Assembly: GCA_018971525.1 (NCBI GenBank)
Contig: JAGXAR010000001.1
Span: 62,001-126,000, forward strand
Direction: 5' to 3'
DNA: 64,000 nucleotides
Source of the DNA: Nitrospirota bacterium
Lineage (GTDB): Bacteria > Nitrospirota > Nitrospiria > Nitrospirales > Nitrospiraceae
Shown here: piece by piece, positions 1 through 8,648 of the stretch
How positions within the stretch are numbered: position 1 is the stretch's first letter
Layout: each line of letters opens with the position of its first letter
Notes under the pieces: model-generated
Told to the model about the DNA's origin: nothing
The model's database searches: none
Seen by the model: only the letters and a program-made list of their open reading frames with translations
Position numbers and translations under genes: made by a program

Positions 1-994
1 CCTTGACCATATAGTGCAAATGGGGCCCCGTGGCTAGTCCGGTGCTACCGACTAAGCCAACAACTTCTCCGCGTTTAACGCGCTGCCCCTCTTTAACTAA
101 TGCCTTAGCTAAGTGGCCATAGAGGGTTTCAATACCGAATCCATGGTCGACTTTCACGAGATTTCCCAGCTTAGGATCGAAACCGACTGTTGTGACTCGT
201 CCTTGAGCCGGAGCCTGAACGGGCGCATTGGCAGCAGCTGCAATATCTAACCCATCATGCCAAGCTGGCTTTTCAGTGAAAGGGGAAACCCTTGGTCCGA
301 ATCCAGAGGTCACCCACCCCTTCACCGGCCAAATGGATGGAGTTGCTGCCCATCGAGAAGACTTCTGTTCTGCAGCCAAGGACAACTCTTGAAGGGATTG
401 TTCCTGAGTCGCAGCTTCTTTCGACAGCCAATCTATACCATCCTTGATTGAGGCGATCATCTCCTGCTCAGTAACACCGCTCGAACCGACAGATAGGCTG
501 GCTTGGCCAACCAGAGCACTCTGACTGGTTTCCTCTGAACTGAAGTGCTGAACTCCAGCATCCCTCTTGATGGTCTTCTCAGTGGCAGGCAGACTATTGC
601 CCTCGGGAAGGGGAACATCCTCACCACCTCGACCATTAACCATATCCCCTGTTTTCGGGGTCTCAATTCCCAACATGACACGAAGTCTCTGATTAACCTC
701 TTTCATGCTTGTTAAGCGCTTCTTCAGATCGTCGACGGCGCTAGAAAAGGCTGTTGTCTGTTCCCGTGCACTCATGGCCTCTGCACGGAACGCTGATAGC
801 TCCCAGACCTCGCCGGTTCTAATCACGTAGTGCGAGATGACAAGAATGTCGGCTAGGATGAAAATAGCCCCGACAATCAATAACTTGCTGACAAATTTGC
901 GAGGAAAACTAAACCGCAGCGGCTTGGCTGTTGAGCCACGAAAGATTACGACGGTGTAGGCATCGCTGTTTTCTGCGCCGTTCGCTTGTCCCAT
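1..994 (-). CDS. M23 family (LytM-like) metallopeptidase, C-terminus cut by window edge
   Basis: This is a cell-wall endopeptidase of the M23 family that would cleave peptidoglycan cross-links in the periplasm, or act as an amidase activator. The start ATG follows a strong ribosome binding site (AGGGGGTGAAGG). A short cytoplasmic N-terminus is followed by one membrane segment at about residues 35-55, a helical region that could form a coiled coil, and the LytM domain from about residue 220. The zinc-binding motif HDGLD lies near residue 244 and the catalytic HLH near residue 324, at the window edge, so only a few residues are missing. Both halves of the active site are present, so it is probably enzymatically active. 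Confidence 0.9.
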   Translation of the reverse strand, partial: MGQANGAENSDAYTVVIFRGSTAKPLRFSFPRKFVSKLLIVGAIFILADILVISHYVIRTGEVWELSAFRAEAMSAREQTTAFSSAVDDLKKRLTSMKEVNQRLRVMLGIETPKTGDMVNGRGGEDVPLPEGNSLPATEKTIKRDAGVQHFSSEETSQSALVGQASLSVGSSGVTEQEMIASIKDGIDWLSKEAATQEQSLQELSLAAEQKSSRWAATPSIWPVKGWVTSGFGPRVSPFTEKPAWHDGLDIAAAANAPVQAPAQGRVTTVGFDPKLGNLVKVDHGFGIETLYGHLAKALVKEGQRVKRGEVVGLVGSTGLATGPHLHYMVK

Positions 995-1118
995 AACCTT
1001 CACCCCCTGCTGAATGGGCTCCTCTGCTTCCTAAGGATAGTCCTCGGCGAGTGTACCTATCCAAGTCGCTTCGGTCAACCCCTCACTTTGGTGATGGAAA
1101 AATGCTCTTCATCTACAA

Positions 1119-1451
1119 TTAGCTGTGGGTCTCACTACGGACCCACCCAATATATTGAGCAAGACCTTCCATTACCGGCAACGCGATGATTTCAGGAATC
1201 TCATATGTATGCACCGCCTTGATCGCTTTTTCGAGTGCACGATATCGAGGCTTGCTGGATTTCAATATGAGGAGAACTTCCTGTGCTTTGACAACTTTTC
1301 CCTTCCAACGATAGATCGACTTAACCCCTGGGATGATATTCGCACAGGCAGCCAGTTTCGCATTCACCATTTCTTTGCCAATCCTTACCGCTTCCTCCTG
1401 ATTTACCGCTGTAACCAAGACAACAAGCATCTTGCCTGATGATTTCTTCAT
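1119..1451 (-). CDS. cutA: Divalent-cation tolerance protein CutA
   Basis: CutA is a small trimeric ferredoxin-like-fold protein linked to copper and divalent-metal tolerance; its exact biochemical role is unsettled. The protein has the family core: VLVTAVNQEEA at the start, AACANIIPGVKSIYRWKGK in the middle, and HTYEIPEIIALPV near the end. From the chosen ATG it is 110 residues, the usual length. The start is uncertain, because upstream in-frame starts exist, one (1505) beside a GAAGGGAGA sequence that is too close to the start to be ideal. It is a single minus-strand gene in the gap between the M23 gene and the rhodanese gene. Confidence 0.9.
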   Translation of the reverse strand: MKKSSGKMLVVLVTAVNQEEAVRIGKEMVNAKLAACANIIPGVKSIYRWKGKVVKAQEVLLILKSSKPRYRALEKAIKAVHTYEIPEIIALPVMEGLAQYIGWVRSETHS

Positions 1452-1779
1452 TAGGGGCGCACCCATTTTAAGACATCTTTTCTGTTCTGTAATGAAGCCT
1501 GTCATTCTCCCTTCAGTAGGTTGATAAAGCAATTTTTAGACCTACTACGTATGCAACCGCAATATTATCACAATTTATCAAAGCTTTATGTTTACCAGGC
1601 TAACTCTTGCCAGTTCATTTCCATGCCAAATTGAGTTGTTATAACCACATAAAGACAGGATATGGGCAAAAATGTACAATATTTATCTCCTTTTTGTTAA
1701 TAAAGAAGAGCAGCGGGCCTCATCTAGTTGAGTACACACGTACCTCAAAAAAGCGAGACCGAGGAGCCCGTCAGGCTCA
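1452..1779. other. AT-rich intergenic region upstream of cutA and the rhodanese gene
   Basis: No convincing gene is seen. The stretch around 1535-1720 is clearly richer in A and T than the rest of the window and probably carries the promoter of cutA on the minus strand. A short GAGCC/GGCTC hairpin lies near 1764-1778, just before the rhodanese promoter. Confidence 0.5.
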
Positions 1780-1809
1780 TTGACAGGCTTTTCTCCCCTC
1801 GCATATGAT
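1780..1809 (+). promoter_or_regulatory. Sigma-70-type promoter for the rhodanese gene
   Basis: A perfect -35 box TTGACA (1780-1785) is separated by 18 bases from a -10 box TATGAT (1804-1809). The boxes are 25 bases before the start codon at 1834, which has its own AAGGAGGT binding site, so the leader is very short. Confidence 0.75.
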
Positions 1810-1833
1810 GTCCTCAGGTAAGGAGGTAACTCA

Positions 1834-2154
1834 ATGGGCTTTGCCATTTCTCCGAAAGAACTGAAAACTAGACTTGATAAAGGCGACAAGTTAGTACTGG
1901 TTGATGTAAGGGAGGAATGGGAGTATTCCCTCGCGAAACTCGATGGCTCAATCCTAATCCCCCTTGGAACGCTCCCTCAATCGCTAACTCGTTTGAACCG
2001 CGACTCGGAGATCATTGCAATCTGCCACCATGGCATGAGGAGCGCCGATGCAACGAATTTCCTGCTTCAACAAGGATTCCCGAATGTGAAGAATTTGGTA
2101 GGGGGGATCGACGCCTGGTCAACTCTGGTAGATGGAACCGTCCCCCGATACTAA
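1834..2154 (+). CDS. Rhodanese-like sulfurtransferase, single domain
   Basis: This is a single-domain rhodanese of 106 residues, which would carry a persulfide sulfur on a cysteine and pass it to an acceptor. The domain fills the protein: LVDVREEWEY is the usual first signature, and the active-site loop CHHGMRS, with its cysteine near residue 68, has the length typical of GlpE/PspE-type enzymes. A near-perfect AAGGAGG site precedes the ATG. It stands alone between oppositely oriented genes. The physiological sulfur donor and acceptor cannot be told from the sequence. Confidence 0.92.
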   Translation: MGFAISPKELKTRLDKGDKLVLVDVREEWEYSLAKLDGSILIPLGTLPQSLTRLNRDSEIIAICHHGMRSADATNFLLQQGFPNVKNLVGGIDAWSTLVDGTVPRY

Positions 2155-2215
2155 CCCAGCCCCCAACAAGGCCGGGGGACCACGTACCTTTTTACCTCAA
2201 ACGGTACGGTCGATT

Positions 2216-3139
2216 CTAGCTCATGCGCTCTCGGAAATAGTCGACGGTGCGCTTGAGTCCTTCACCGAGTTCAATTCTCGGCTCCCAAGTCAACTCTTGA
2301 CGGAGCTTGCTCGAATCAATCACACTCCGTGCCTGTTCGCCGTTTTTGGCTGGCCCATGAATTTCCTTGCATGTCGAATTCGTGTGGGCAATTAAAATCC
2401 TGAGCAAATCGTTGATCGAGGTTTCTTTCCCCGTTCCAACATTATACGTTCCTTGCGTTTCCTGGCCCATCACCGCAAGATTTGCCTCAACGACATCTTC
2501 GACATAGACGAAGTCTCTCGTTTGTCGCCCATTCCCGTTGATGATCGCTTGCTCGTTATTCAGCAGCTTCTGAATAAAGATCGCAACCACGCCGGCCTCT
2601 CCGTCAGGATCCTGACGAGGACCATAGACATTGGCATAGCGCAGGCTCACCATTTGAAGCCCGCTCACTCGATGATAGTAGGACAGATATTGTTCTCCGC
2701 ACAGCTTGCTGATGCCGTAAGGCGACAGCGGCTGCGTGACATGGGACTCGGGGGCGGGATAGATCTCCTGTTCGCCGTAGATGGCCCCACCGGAAGAAGA
2801 GAACACCACCTTCCGCACACCGTGCCTGACCGCTTGCCGCAGCACGTTTAGCGTCCCAAGGACATTCACCTGGGCATCGAAGACCGGATCTTCCACAGAT
2901 TTGCGGACGTCCATCTGTGCAGCAAGATGCATGACAATATTAGGCCGTTCGTTGCGAAACACCCGTTCAAGTCGCCAACTCTGTATATCTAGTTTGCAGA
3001 AACGAGCGGCGCGATTGAGGTTTCTCCGCTTCCCCGTGGACAGATTGTCCACAACAACAACCTCATGCCCTTCCTGGACGAGACGATCAACTAAATGCGA
3101 CCCGATAAAGCCGGCGCCTCCGGTCACGATTACCTTCAT
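2216..3139 (-). CDS. NAD-dependent sugar-nucleotide epimerase (GalE-like, extended SDR)
   Basis: The 307-residue protein is an extended short-chain dehydrogenase that acts on a nucleotide sugar, most likely a UDP-sugar 4-epimerase feeding surface polysaccharide synthesis. The N-terminal Rossmann motif TGGAGFIGSHL binds NAD. The catalytic YGISK (YxxxK) is near residue 142, and NVYGPRQDPDGEAGVVAIF is the typical substrate-binding region. DFVYVEDVV is also a family hallmark. It is the last gene of the minus-strand series and is separated from tlyA by 56 bases. Substrate specificity (glucose, N-acetylglucosamine, uronic acid) cannot be decided here. Confidence 0.88.
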   Translation of the reverse strand: MKVIVTGGAGFIGSHLVDRLVQEGHEVVVVDNLSTGKRRNLNRAARFCKLDIQSWRLERVFRNERPNIVMHLAAQMDVRKSVEDPVFDAQVNVLGTLNVLRQAVRHGVRKVVFSSSGGAIYGEQEIYPAPESHVTQPLSPYGISKLCGEQYLSYYHRVSGLQMVSLRYANVYGPRQDPDGEAGVVAIFIQKLLNNEQAIINGNGRQTRDFVYVEDVVEANLAVMGQETQGTYNVGTGKETSINDLLRILIAHTNSTCKEIHGPAKNGEQARSVIDSSKLRQELTWEPRIELGEGLKRTVDYFRERMS

Positions 3140-3195
3140 GCATGCCCCCCATTCGCCTATGAGCCCGCGCCATCATCCATCCTCCACCTGCCCGA

Positions 3196-3984
3196 TCAGG
3201 TTGTTATCTCGCGTGCAAAACCAACAAGAATCTCCCGATTCCCTTTTCGTCCTATCACAGGAGAATCGAGCACGCCTTTCAGCTGAAGCCCCAAATCAGC
3301 GGCACAGGCAATGATCTTTTCAGTCACCGCCTCGCGCTGCGCGTCATCTCGTACGATTCCCCCGCGGCCCACCTGCCCCTTGCCAACCTCGAACTGTGGC
3401 TTCACTAACGCCACGACCATTGCAGGTCTATTGAGTAGGGGGACGACCGCGGGCAATACCAACGTCAGAGAAATAAAAGAAACGTCGATCACCGCCAGGT
3501 CAATCGGTTCAGGAACCGCCCCACGGTCAACATACCGAATGTTAGTCCGTTCGAGCAAGACAACACGCGAATCTTGCCGGAGCCTCCACTCAAACTGTCC
3601 ATACCCCACGTCGATGGCATAGATGCGGGTGGCTCCTCGCTGCAACAAACAGTCAGTGAACCCGCCGGTCGAACATCCGACGTCCAGACCGATCGCCCCT
3701 CTCGGGTCGATATGAAAGGCATCAAGGGCTGCAGCCAACTTGTCACCCGATCGACTGACGAATAATGCAGGCTGCACGATCTCGATCCGCGCATCCAACG
3801 GTATCAACTTCGCAGGCTTATCAACCATGATCCCATCAACAGATACTCCGCCCGCCAAGACCGCTCTGGCCGCAGCCTCCCGGCTCGGCACCAATCCCTG
3901 AGCCATAAGCACACGGTCCAACCGTTCTTTGTGAACTCGAGGGGTGGAAGCCATGGAGACTAGGGAAGCAACTCTTCGGAACAC
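3196..3984 (-). CDS. tlyA: TlyA family rRNA methyltransferase / S4-domain protein
   Basis: TlyA proteins 2'-O-methylate rRNA; older annotations call them hemolysins. An S4 RNA-binding domain (RLDRVLMAQGLVPSREAA) opens the protein. An FtsJ-like methyltransferase follows, with the S-adenosylmethionine loop LDVGCSTGGFTDCLLQRGA near residues 99-117 and VIDVSFISL further on. The longest reading starts at a GTG at 3984; an ATG at 3954 gives 252 residues and starts just before the S4 domain, and neither has a clear binding site. It follows xseB closely, an arrangement common in bacteria (xseB, then tlyA). Confidence 0.88.
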   Translation of the reverse strand: MFRRVASLVSMASTPRVHKERLDRVLMAQGLVPSREAAARAVLAGGVSVDGIMVDKPAKLIPLDARIEIVQPALFVSRSGDKLAAALDAFHIDPRGAIGLDVGCSTGGFTDCLLQRGATRIYAIDVGYGQFEWRLRQDSRVVLLERTNIRYVDRGAVPEPIDLAVIDVSFISLTLVLPAVVPLLNRPAMVVALVKPQFEVGKGQVGRGGIVRDDAQREAVTEKIIACAADLGLQLKGVLDSPVIGRKGNREILVGFAREITT

Positions 3985-4014
3985 AGGCGGATACAGGAGC
4001 CAGGACCTGGGAAT

Positions 4015-4263
4015 CTAGGAGGACGGTTCATCGGCGGCATCATCTGTGGAGTAGGCGTGGATTCGTTTCTTGCCGTTCTTATCTTGCACGAGCACTTCGA
4101 CCTTGCGCTCGGCTTCTTCCAGAATCTTCAGACAATTCTTCGAGAGGCGAATGCCTTCCTCGAAGATCTTGAGCGATTCGTCCAGAGGAAGATCGCTTTT
4201 TTCGAGCTCACCAACAATGGCTTCCAACCGTGCCATCGCCTGTTCAAATTTCACCGCTGCCAC
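4015..4263 (-). CDS. xseB: Exodeoxyribonuclease VII small subunit
   Basis: XseB binds along the XseA helices to form exonuclease VII, which degrades single-stranded DNA from both ends. The 82-residue protein has the family pattern FEQAMARLEAIVGELEKSDLPLDESLKIFEEG, two helices folding into a hairpin, and a basic or polar tail. It lies 56 bases downstream of xseA on the same strand, the standard arrangement. Confidence 0.95.
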   Translation of the reverse strand: MAAVKFEQAMARLEAIVGELEKSDLPLDESLKIFEEGIRLSKNCLKILEEAERKVEVLVQDKNGKKRIHAYSTDDAADEPSS

Positions 4264-4319
4264 AACACGCCTCGTGATTTAATGTTTGGAGGCTCATTAT
4301 ACTCGACCGTACCACGATT

Positions 4320-5705
4320 TCAAACTGAGGAGTCGTCAAACACATGCGTGACCGTGCAACTCAATCGCCCGCTTGCCAATTGAGCCTCCAACTCCTGTCC
4401 AACCTCCACGTCGTTTGCTCGATGGAGAATCTGACCAGCCGGGACCGTTTGAAGGATACTATAGCCTCGTCCAAGGATCGCCAATGGACTCAGGGTACTG
4501 AGCTGTCCCAGCATGGCATGGATTCGGTGACGATGCTGCGCCAATATCACTCCCATCTGCCCTTCAAGTCGCTTCGAGAATTGCGGGACTGTCGCCAGAC
4601 CCTGCTTGATCGCGAGAATGGGGTTGAGGACCGATAGATCGTGCTGCGCTTCGTGAACCCGTTCACGCCCGGCGGCAAGCAGCTGTTGAACCCTTTCGCG
4701 CAATCGGTCCACCATGTCATCGATCCGTTGCGCTGCCTCCTGAAGGCGGAAGCGTACGTCCGTCACCCCTCGAATGGCGGCATCGAGCCGCTGCCGCTCG
4801 AAGGCACAATGCCGGAGCATCACCTGTCCCGTACGAACCGTCAACTCCCGCAATCGTTCCACAATCTCATCCAACACCGGAACCACAGCCTCGGCTGCCG
4901 CCGACGGCGTCGGCACTCGGAGATCGGCGACAAAATCGGCGAGCGTCACATCGATTTCATGTCCGACAGCCGACACTACTGGGGCATGGGAGGCCGCAAT
5001 GGCGCGTACCACTATCTCCTCGTTGAAACTCCAGAGGTCTTCCAACGATCCTCCGCCTCGCCCGACAATGATGACATCCACAAAACCCAAGTCGTTCAAA
5101 GCAGCCAGAGCTTCAGCAATTTGACGCCCGGCGCTCTCCCCCTGAACTTGAACCGGGGCGATAAGAATATGGAGCGTCGGCCAGCGTCGTCGAAGAACAG
5201 CCAGGATATCCCGAATGGCTGCGCCGGTCAGCGAGGTGACGACACCCACCGTCCGGGGAAATGCCGGAATCGACTTCTTTCTGTCTTGATCGAACAGCCC
5301 CTCCGCCGCCAGTCGTTCTTTTAATTGTTCAAATGCCAGCTGAAGCGCGCCGATTCCCTTCGGCTCTACCGTGTCGAGCACGATCTGATATTCCCCGCGT
5401 GGTTCGTAGACCGTGAGCCGCCCCCGCACGATAACGTGTAACCCTTCTTGCAAAGCAAAGCGCAGCCGCACCGCGCTGGATCGGAACAGCACCGCGCGAA
5501 TTTGACTGGTTTTGTCCTTGAGTGTGCAATAGACGTGTCCCGAACCGGGAGCACGGAGATTGGAGAGCTCACCTTCCAACCAGACGTCGGAGAATTGTTC
5601 TTCGATTGAGGTGCGCAGCAGCCCCGTCAACTCCGAAACCGTTAAAATCCGTTTCGGAGGAGCAGCCTGAGAGAGGGAAGCAGGGAAACCGAGAGGGCTC
5701 GTGAT
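4320..5705 (-). CDS. xseA: Exodeoxyribonuclease VII large subunit, apparently using a non-standard start codon
   Basis: This is the catalytic subunit of exonuclease VII. The N-terminal OB-fold is clear (WLEGELSNLRAPGSGHVYCTLKD), as is the core with GRGGGSLEDLWSFNEE, SAVGHEIDVTLADFVAD and LRVPTPSAAAEAVVP; long helices follow. The first ordinary start (TTG at 5630) would cut into the conserved beginning of the OB domain. The family signature RILTVSEL is encoded just upstream in the same frame, which stays open to the ymdB stop. The only well-placed start is an ATC at 5703-5705, preceded by AAAGGAG right after the ymdB stop. No ATG, GTG or CTG lies in that stretch. I chose the ATC; a sequence error is the main alternative. 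Confidence 0.85.
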   Translation of the reverse strand: MTSPLGFPASLSQAAPPKRILTVSELTGLLRTSIEEQFSDVWLEGELSNLRAPGSGHVYCTLKDKTSQIRAVLFRSSAVRLRFALQEGLHVIVRGRLTVYEPRGEYQIVLDTVEPKGIGALQLAFEQLKERLAAEGLFDQDRKKSIPAFPRTVGVVTSLTGAAIRDILAVLRRRWPTLHILIAPVQVQGESAGRQIAEALAALNDLGFVDVIIVGRGGGSLEDLWSFNEEIVVRAIAASHAPVVSAVGHEIDVTLADFVADLRVPTPSAAAEAVVPVLDEIVERLRELTVRTGQVMLRHCAFERQRLDAAIRGVTDVRFRLQEAAQRIDDMVDRLRERVQQLLAAGRERVHEAQHDLSVLNPILAIKQGLATVPQFSKRLEGQMGVILAQHRHRIHAMLGQLSTLSPLAILGRGYSILQTVPAGQILHRANDVEVGQELEAQLASGRLSCTVTHVFDDSSV

Positions 5706-5714
5706 GAGTCTCCT

Positions 5715-6494
5715 TTAATCGATGATGCGAATTCGTTCGATCGACAGCGCCTTCCCGAGGCGCGCATCGAGTTCGACGAGGACGGCACAGAAGACGGAGG
5801 GCCCCGAGGCCACTTCAAAGCGCCGTGGCATCCCGGTCAGAAACTTTTCGATCGCCAACTCTTTCTTCACCCCGATCACGGAATGGAGCGGACCCGTCAT
5901 CCCGATATCCGTCACATACGCGGTCCCTTTCGGGAGAATCTGATCATCGGCCGTTTGCACATGTGTATGGGTACCGACCACGGCGACGACCTCTCCGTCC
6001 AGATAGTGCCCCATCGCCATTTTCTCCGACGTCGCTTCCGCATGCATATCGACAATCACGGCAGCCGTTCGCTTCTTCAGGGCGGCCAACTCTTTCTTGG
6101 CCGCCTGGAATGGACAGTCCAACGTAGGCATGTACGCCCGCCCCATCACTTGGAGAACGCCCAACTGTTCCCCACCCGCCGACTCAACCACCACACTTCC
6201 ATGACCCGGCACACCACTCGGATAATTGGCAGGTCGAAGTAGGCGTGGCTCTCGGGGAAAGTAGTCGAGAATTTCCTTCTTATCCCAGGCATGGTTTCCG
6301 GTCGTAATGACGGCGAGGCCGATGTCGAACAACTCTTCTGCCAACTCCGGCGTGATGCCAAACCCGGCAGCCGCGTTCTCCCCATTCCCGATAACGACGT
6401 CGATTTGGCGCTGGGCCACCAGCTTGGGAACAGCCCGGGCCACCGCGCGGCGCCCAGGCTCCCCAAAGATATCGCCAATGAAGAGGACCTTCAC
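5715..6494 (-). CDS. ymdB: YmdB-type metallophosphoesterase
   Basis: YmdB is a dinuclear-metal phosphodiesterase; the Bacillus homologue hydrolyses cyclic nucleotides and influences biofilm and motility decisions. All metal-binding motifs are present in order: GDIFGEPGRRA at the start, GNGENAA near residue 37, GNHAWD near residue 67, DMHAEATSEK near residue 150 and GTHTHVQTAD near residue 174. Its length of 259 residues matches the family. Its start overlaps the rny stop by four bases (ATGA), so the two are very likely co-translated. This rny-ymdB pairing is widely conserved. Confidence 0.93.
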   Translation of the reverse strand: MKVLFIGDIFGEPGRRAVARAVPKLVAQRQIDVVIGNGENAAAGFGITPELAEELFDIGLAVITTGNHAWDKKEILDYFPREPRLLRPANYPSGVPGHGSVVVESAGGEQLGVLQVMGRAYMPTLDCPFQAAKKELAALKKRTAAVIVDMHAEATSEKMAMGHYLDGEVVAVVGTHTHVQTADDQILPKGTAYVTDIGMTGPLHSVIGVKKELAIEKFLTGMPRRFEVASGPSVFCAVLVELDARLGKALSIERIRIID

Positions 6495-8059
6495 TTGGCA
6501 TACTCCACGTACCGGCTCTCTCGAATAACAGTCACCCTGATCGTACCGGGATAGGTCAGTTCCTGCTCAATCTTTTTCGCCAGATCCCGAGACAGTTGGA
6601 ACGACTCGGCATCAGTGATGTCTTCCTGCCGAACGATGACGCGGATCTCTCGGCCCGCTTGGATGGCATAGGCCTTCTGCACCCCTTTGATGGCCATGGC
6701 GAGCGACTCCAGCTTCTCCAGCCGCTTCACGTAGGTCTCCAAAGCTTCACGTCTCGCCCCGGGCCTGGCCGCGGACAAGGCTTCGGCCGCAGCAACCAAG
6801 ACGGATTCCGGACAGATCGGCTCTACTTGCTCGTGGTGCCCCGCGATGGCATTCACAATTTTCTCGCTCTCGCCGTACTTCTTGGCAATCTCAGCGCCCA
6901 GCATGGCATGCGGACCCTCTTCTTCGTGACTGACGGCTTTTCCGATGTCGTGCAGAAGGGCGCCACGCCGCGCCAACTTCACGTCGAGGCCAAGCTCTGA
7001 GGCCATGATGCCGCAGATATATGCCGCTTCACGCGCATGATAGAGATTGTTTTGTCCATAGCTGGTCCGGTACTTGAGTCGACCGAGCACCTTGATCAAC
7101 TCCGGGTGAAAATCCGAGAGCCCCAACTCGAAGATGATCTTCTCGGCCTCTTCATACATGAGCTTATCGATATCGACTTTGACTTTCTCGACGATCTCCT
7201 CGATCCGCGTCGGATGGATGCGTCCGTCATGCATCAACCGTTCGAGCGAGACCTTGGCGATCTCGCGACGTAGCGGATCGAAGCCCGACACGATGACGGC
7301 CTCCGGCGTCTCATCGATGATCAAGTCGATCCCGGTTGCGGCCTCGATCGCGCGGATATTGCGCCCTTCCCGCCCGATGATCCGCCCCTTCATCGCGTCG
7401 TTCGGAATCGGCACAACGGAAATCGTGGATTCGGAAACGTAATCACGCACCACCCGTTGAATCGAGGTAGTAATGATCTCGCGCGCTTCCCGTTCCGCGT
7501 TCTCCCGCGCCTCTTCCAACACCCGCTTCGCAAGCCCAACGGCCTCGAGCCGTGCCTGGCCTTCCATTTCATGAATGAGCTGCTTCTTCGCCTCGTCGGC
7601 CGTCATCCCCGCGACGCGCTCCAACGCCTCACAGTGCTCCTTCTCCACTCGCGCACAAGCCACTTCCTTAGCCGCCAGCTTCTCGTCACGCTTCACCAGG
7701 TCTAGCTCTCGCTTCTGGGCCTCACTATCCCGCTTGTCTACCGCACTGATCCGTTTCTCAAGGGCCTCATCTCGCTGAATCAAACGCTTTTCTGCGACGG
7801 CGAGCTCGGCCATTTTGGCCTTCTGCTCCTTCTCAAGCTCCGCCTTCGACTGCAGCACAAGGTCTTTCGCTTCTAGCTTCGCTTCTTTGACAATATTGTC
7901 AGCCTCACGCTGGGCGTTCTGCACGACCTGGCGTGCCTGCTCCCCTTCCTGAGCCTTCTTCGTGGCGCTCAATGAGCGACGGATCAGCTCAAAGAGCCCG
8001 ATTCCGAGCAACGCTCCAACGAGTCCTGTCAACAGATAGGCAATAATTGAGGTCGACAT
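6491..8059 (-). CDS. rny: Ribonuclease Y
   Basis: RNase Y is a membrane-anchored endoribonuclease that starts mRNA decay. The 522-residue protein has an N-terminal membrane helix (about residues 5-25), a long charged coiled coil to about residue 200, a KH domain with GRIIGREGRNIRA near residue 215, and an HD domain with ALLHDIGKA near residue 353 and GHHEQ further on. The ATG at 8059 was chosen because the AAGGGGG site sits at the right distance; a GTG nine bases earlier lies on top of that site. It is the first of a tight cluster with ymdB and xseA. Confidence 0.95.
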   Translation of the reverse strand: MSTSIIAYLLTGLVGALLGIGLFELIRRSLSATKKAQEGEQARQVVQNAQREADNIVKEAKLEAKDLVLQSKAELEKEQKAKMAELAVAEKRLIQRDEALEKRISAVDKRDSEAQKRELDLVKRDEKLAAKEVACARVEKEHCEALERVAGMTADEAKKQLIHEMEGQARLEAVGLAKRVLEEARENAEREAREIITTSIQRVVRDYVSESTISVVPIPNDAMKGRIIGREGRNIRAIEAATGIDLIIDETPEAVIVSGFDPLRREIAKVSLERLMHDGRIHPTRIEEIVEKVKVDIDKLMYEEAEKIIFELGLSDFHPELIKVLGRLKYRTSYGQNNLYHAREAAYICGIMASELGLDVKLARRGALLHDIGKAVSHEEEGPHAMLGAEIAKKYGESEKIVNAIAGHHEQVEPICPESVLVAAAEALSAARPGARREALETYVKRLEKLESLAMAIKGVQKAYAIQAGREIRVIVRQEDITDAESFQLSRDLAKKIEQELTYPGTIRVTVIRESRYVEYAK

Positions 8060-8648
8060 TGGACTCACCCCCTTACAGTCGCGAGACGAGAAGAATGCTA
8101 CTTCTCAGCCTCGTCTTGATACAAGGTTAGTCAACGATCCTGAATGAGAAGGGAGCGCAGTGGGAAGATTGACGGAATAGAGGAGGACGGCCCGAGACGC
8201 GGTCTACAGACTCACTCGGAGAACGGACTCCACGGAGATGGACGCATTGCTGGATTGAGATAACGAGTACGTCCTGTACGGGACAAATCCCACGAGGTCC
8301 ATCTGAGTCGGTACCCTCTCATCTGCATGAGAGGATTCAGTGCGCGAACCGGAAGCAGCCGCTCGCTGTTTCCGCAGGCCGCACTCGCTGCCGGCAGCAT
8401 GAACTCCATGACCTTGCCCAACAACTCCAAGAGGTTATACATGAGGTGGACGAACCCTTGTGCACATTCTAACTGCTTCTGTTTCGCCAGCATCAAGAAC
8501 CCATATCCATTCCGCGGTGACTGCATCGTATCCCCGGATCACTGAACCGGTTCGAGCATGACCTGATCGTATCCCTATTGTAATGCCCACTACGTCCCGA
8601 CACACACGAGTCACGATAACAAAGGGAGTCGCCCTTTGCAAGTTGAAT
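8060..8648 (-). other. Long gap between zapA and rny with RNA-like secondary structure; possible small ORF
   Basis: This 589-base gap lies inside the minus-strand series zapA to rny, where many bacteria encode 6S RNA near zapA. Several stems are visible: CAAAGGG/CCCTTTG (8620-8638, just after zapA), a GGAAGCAGC/GCTGTTTCC stem near 8351-8374, a CCTCTCAT/ATGAGAGG stem (8315-8334), and a long-range pair GATGGAC/GTCCATC with flanking GACTC/GAGTC spanning 8224-8309. The stretch TTGCAA-17 bases-TATCGT at the start is a possible promoter. I cannot match it to the 6S consensus by eye. A 104-codon ORF (8212-8526) beginning after CGGGGATACG is a second possible reading. Confidence 0.3.

Noticed and set aside
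8340-8400. CCGGAAGCAGCC on the plus strand as signal recognition particle RNA
   Set aside because: The full GGAAGGAAGCAGCC loop and the partner strand are absent, so it is not a match to the SRP RNA apical motif.
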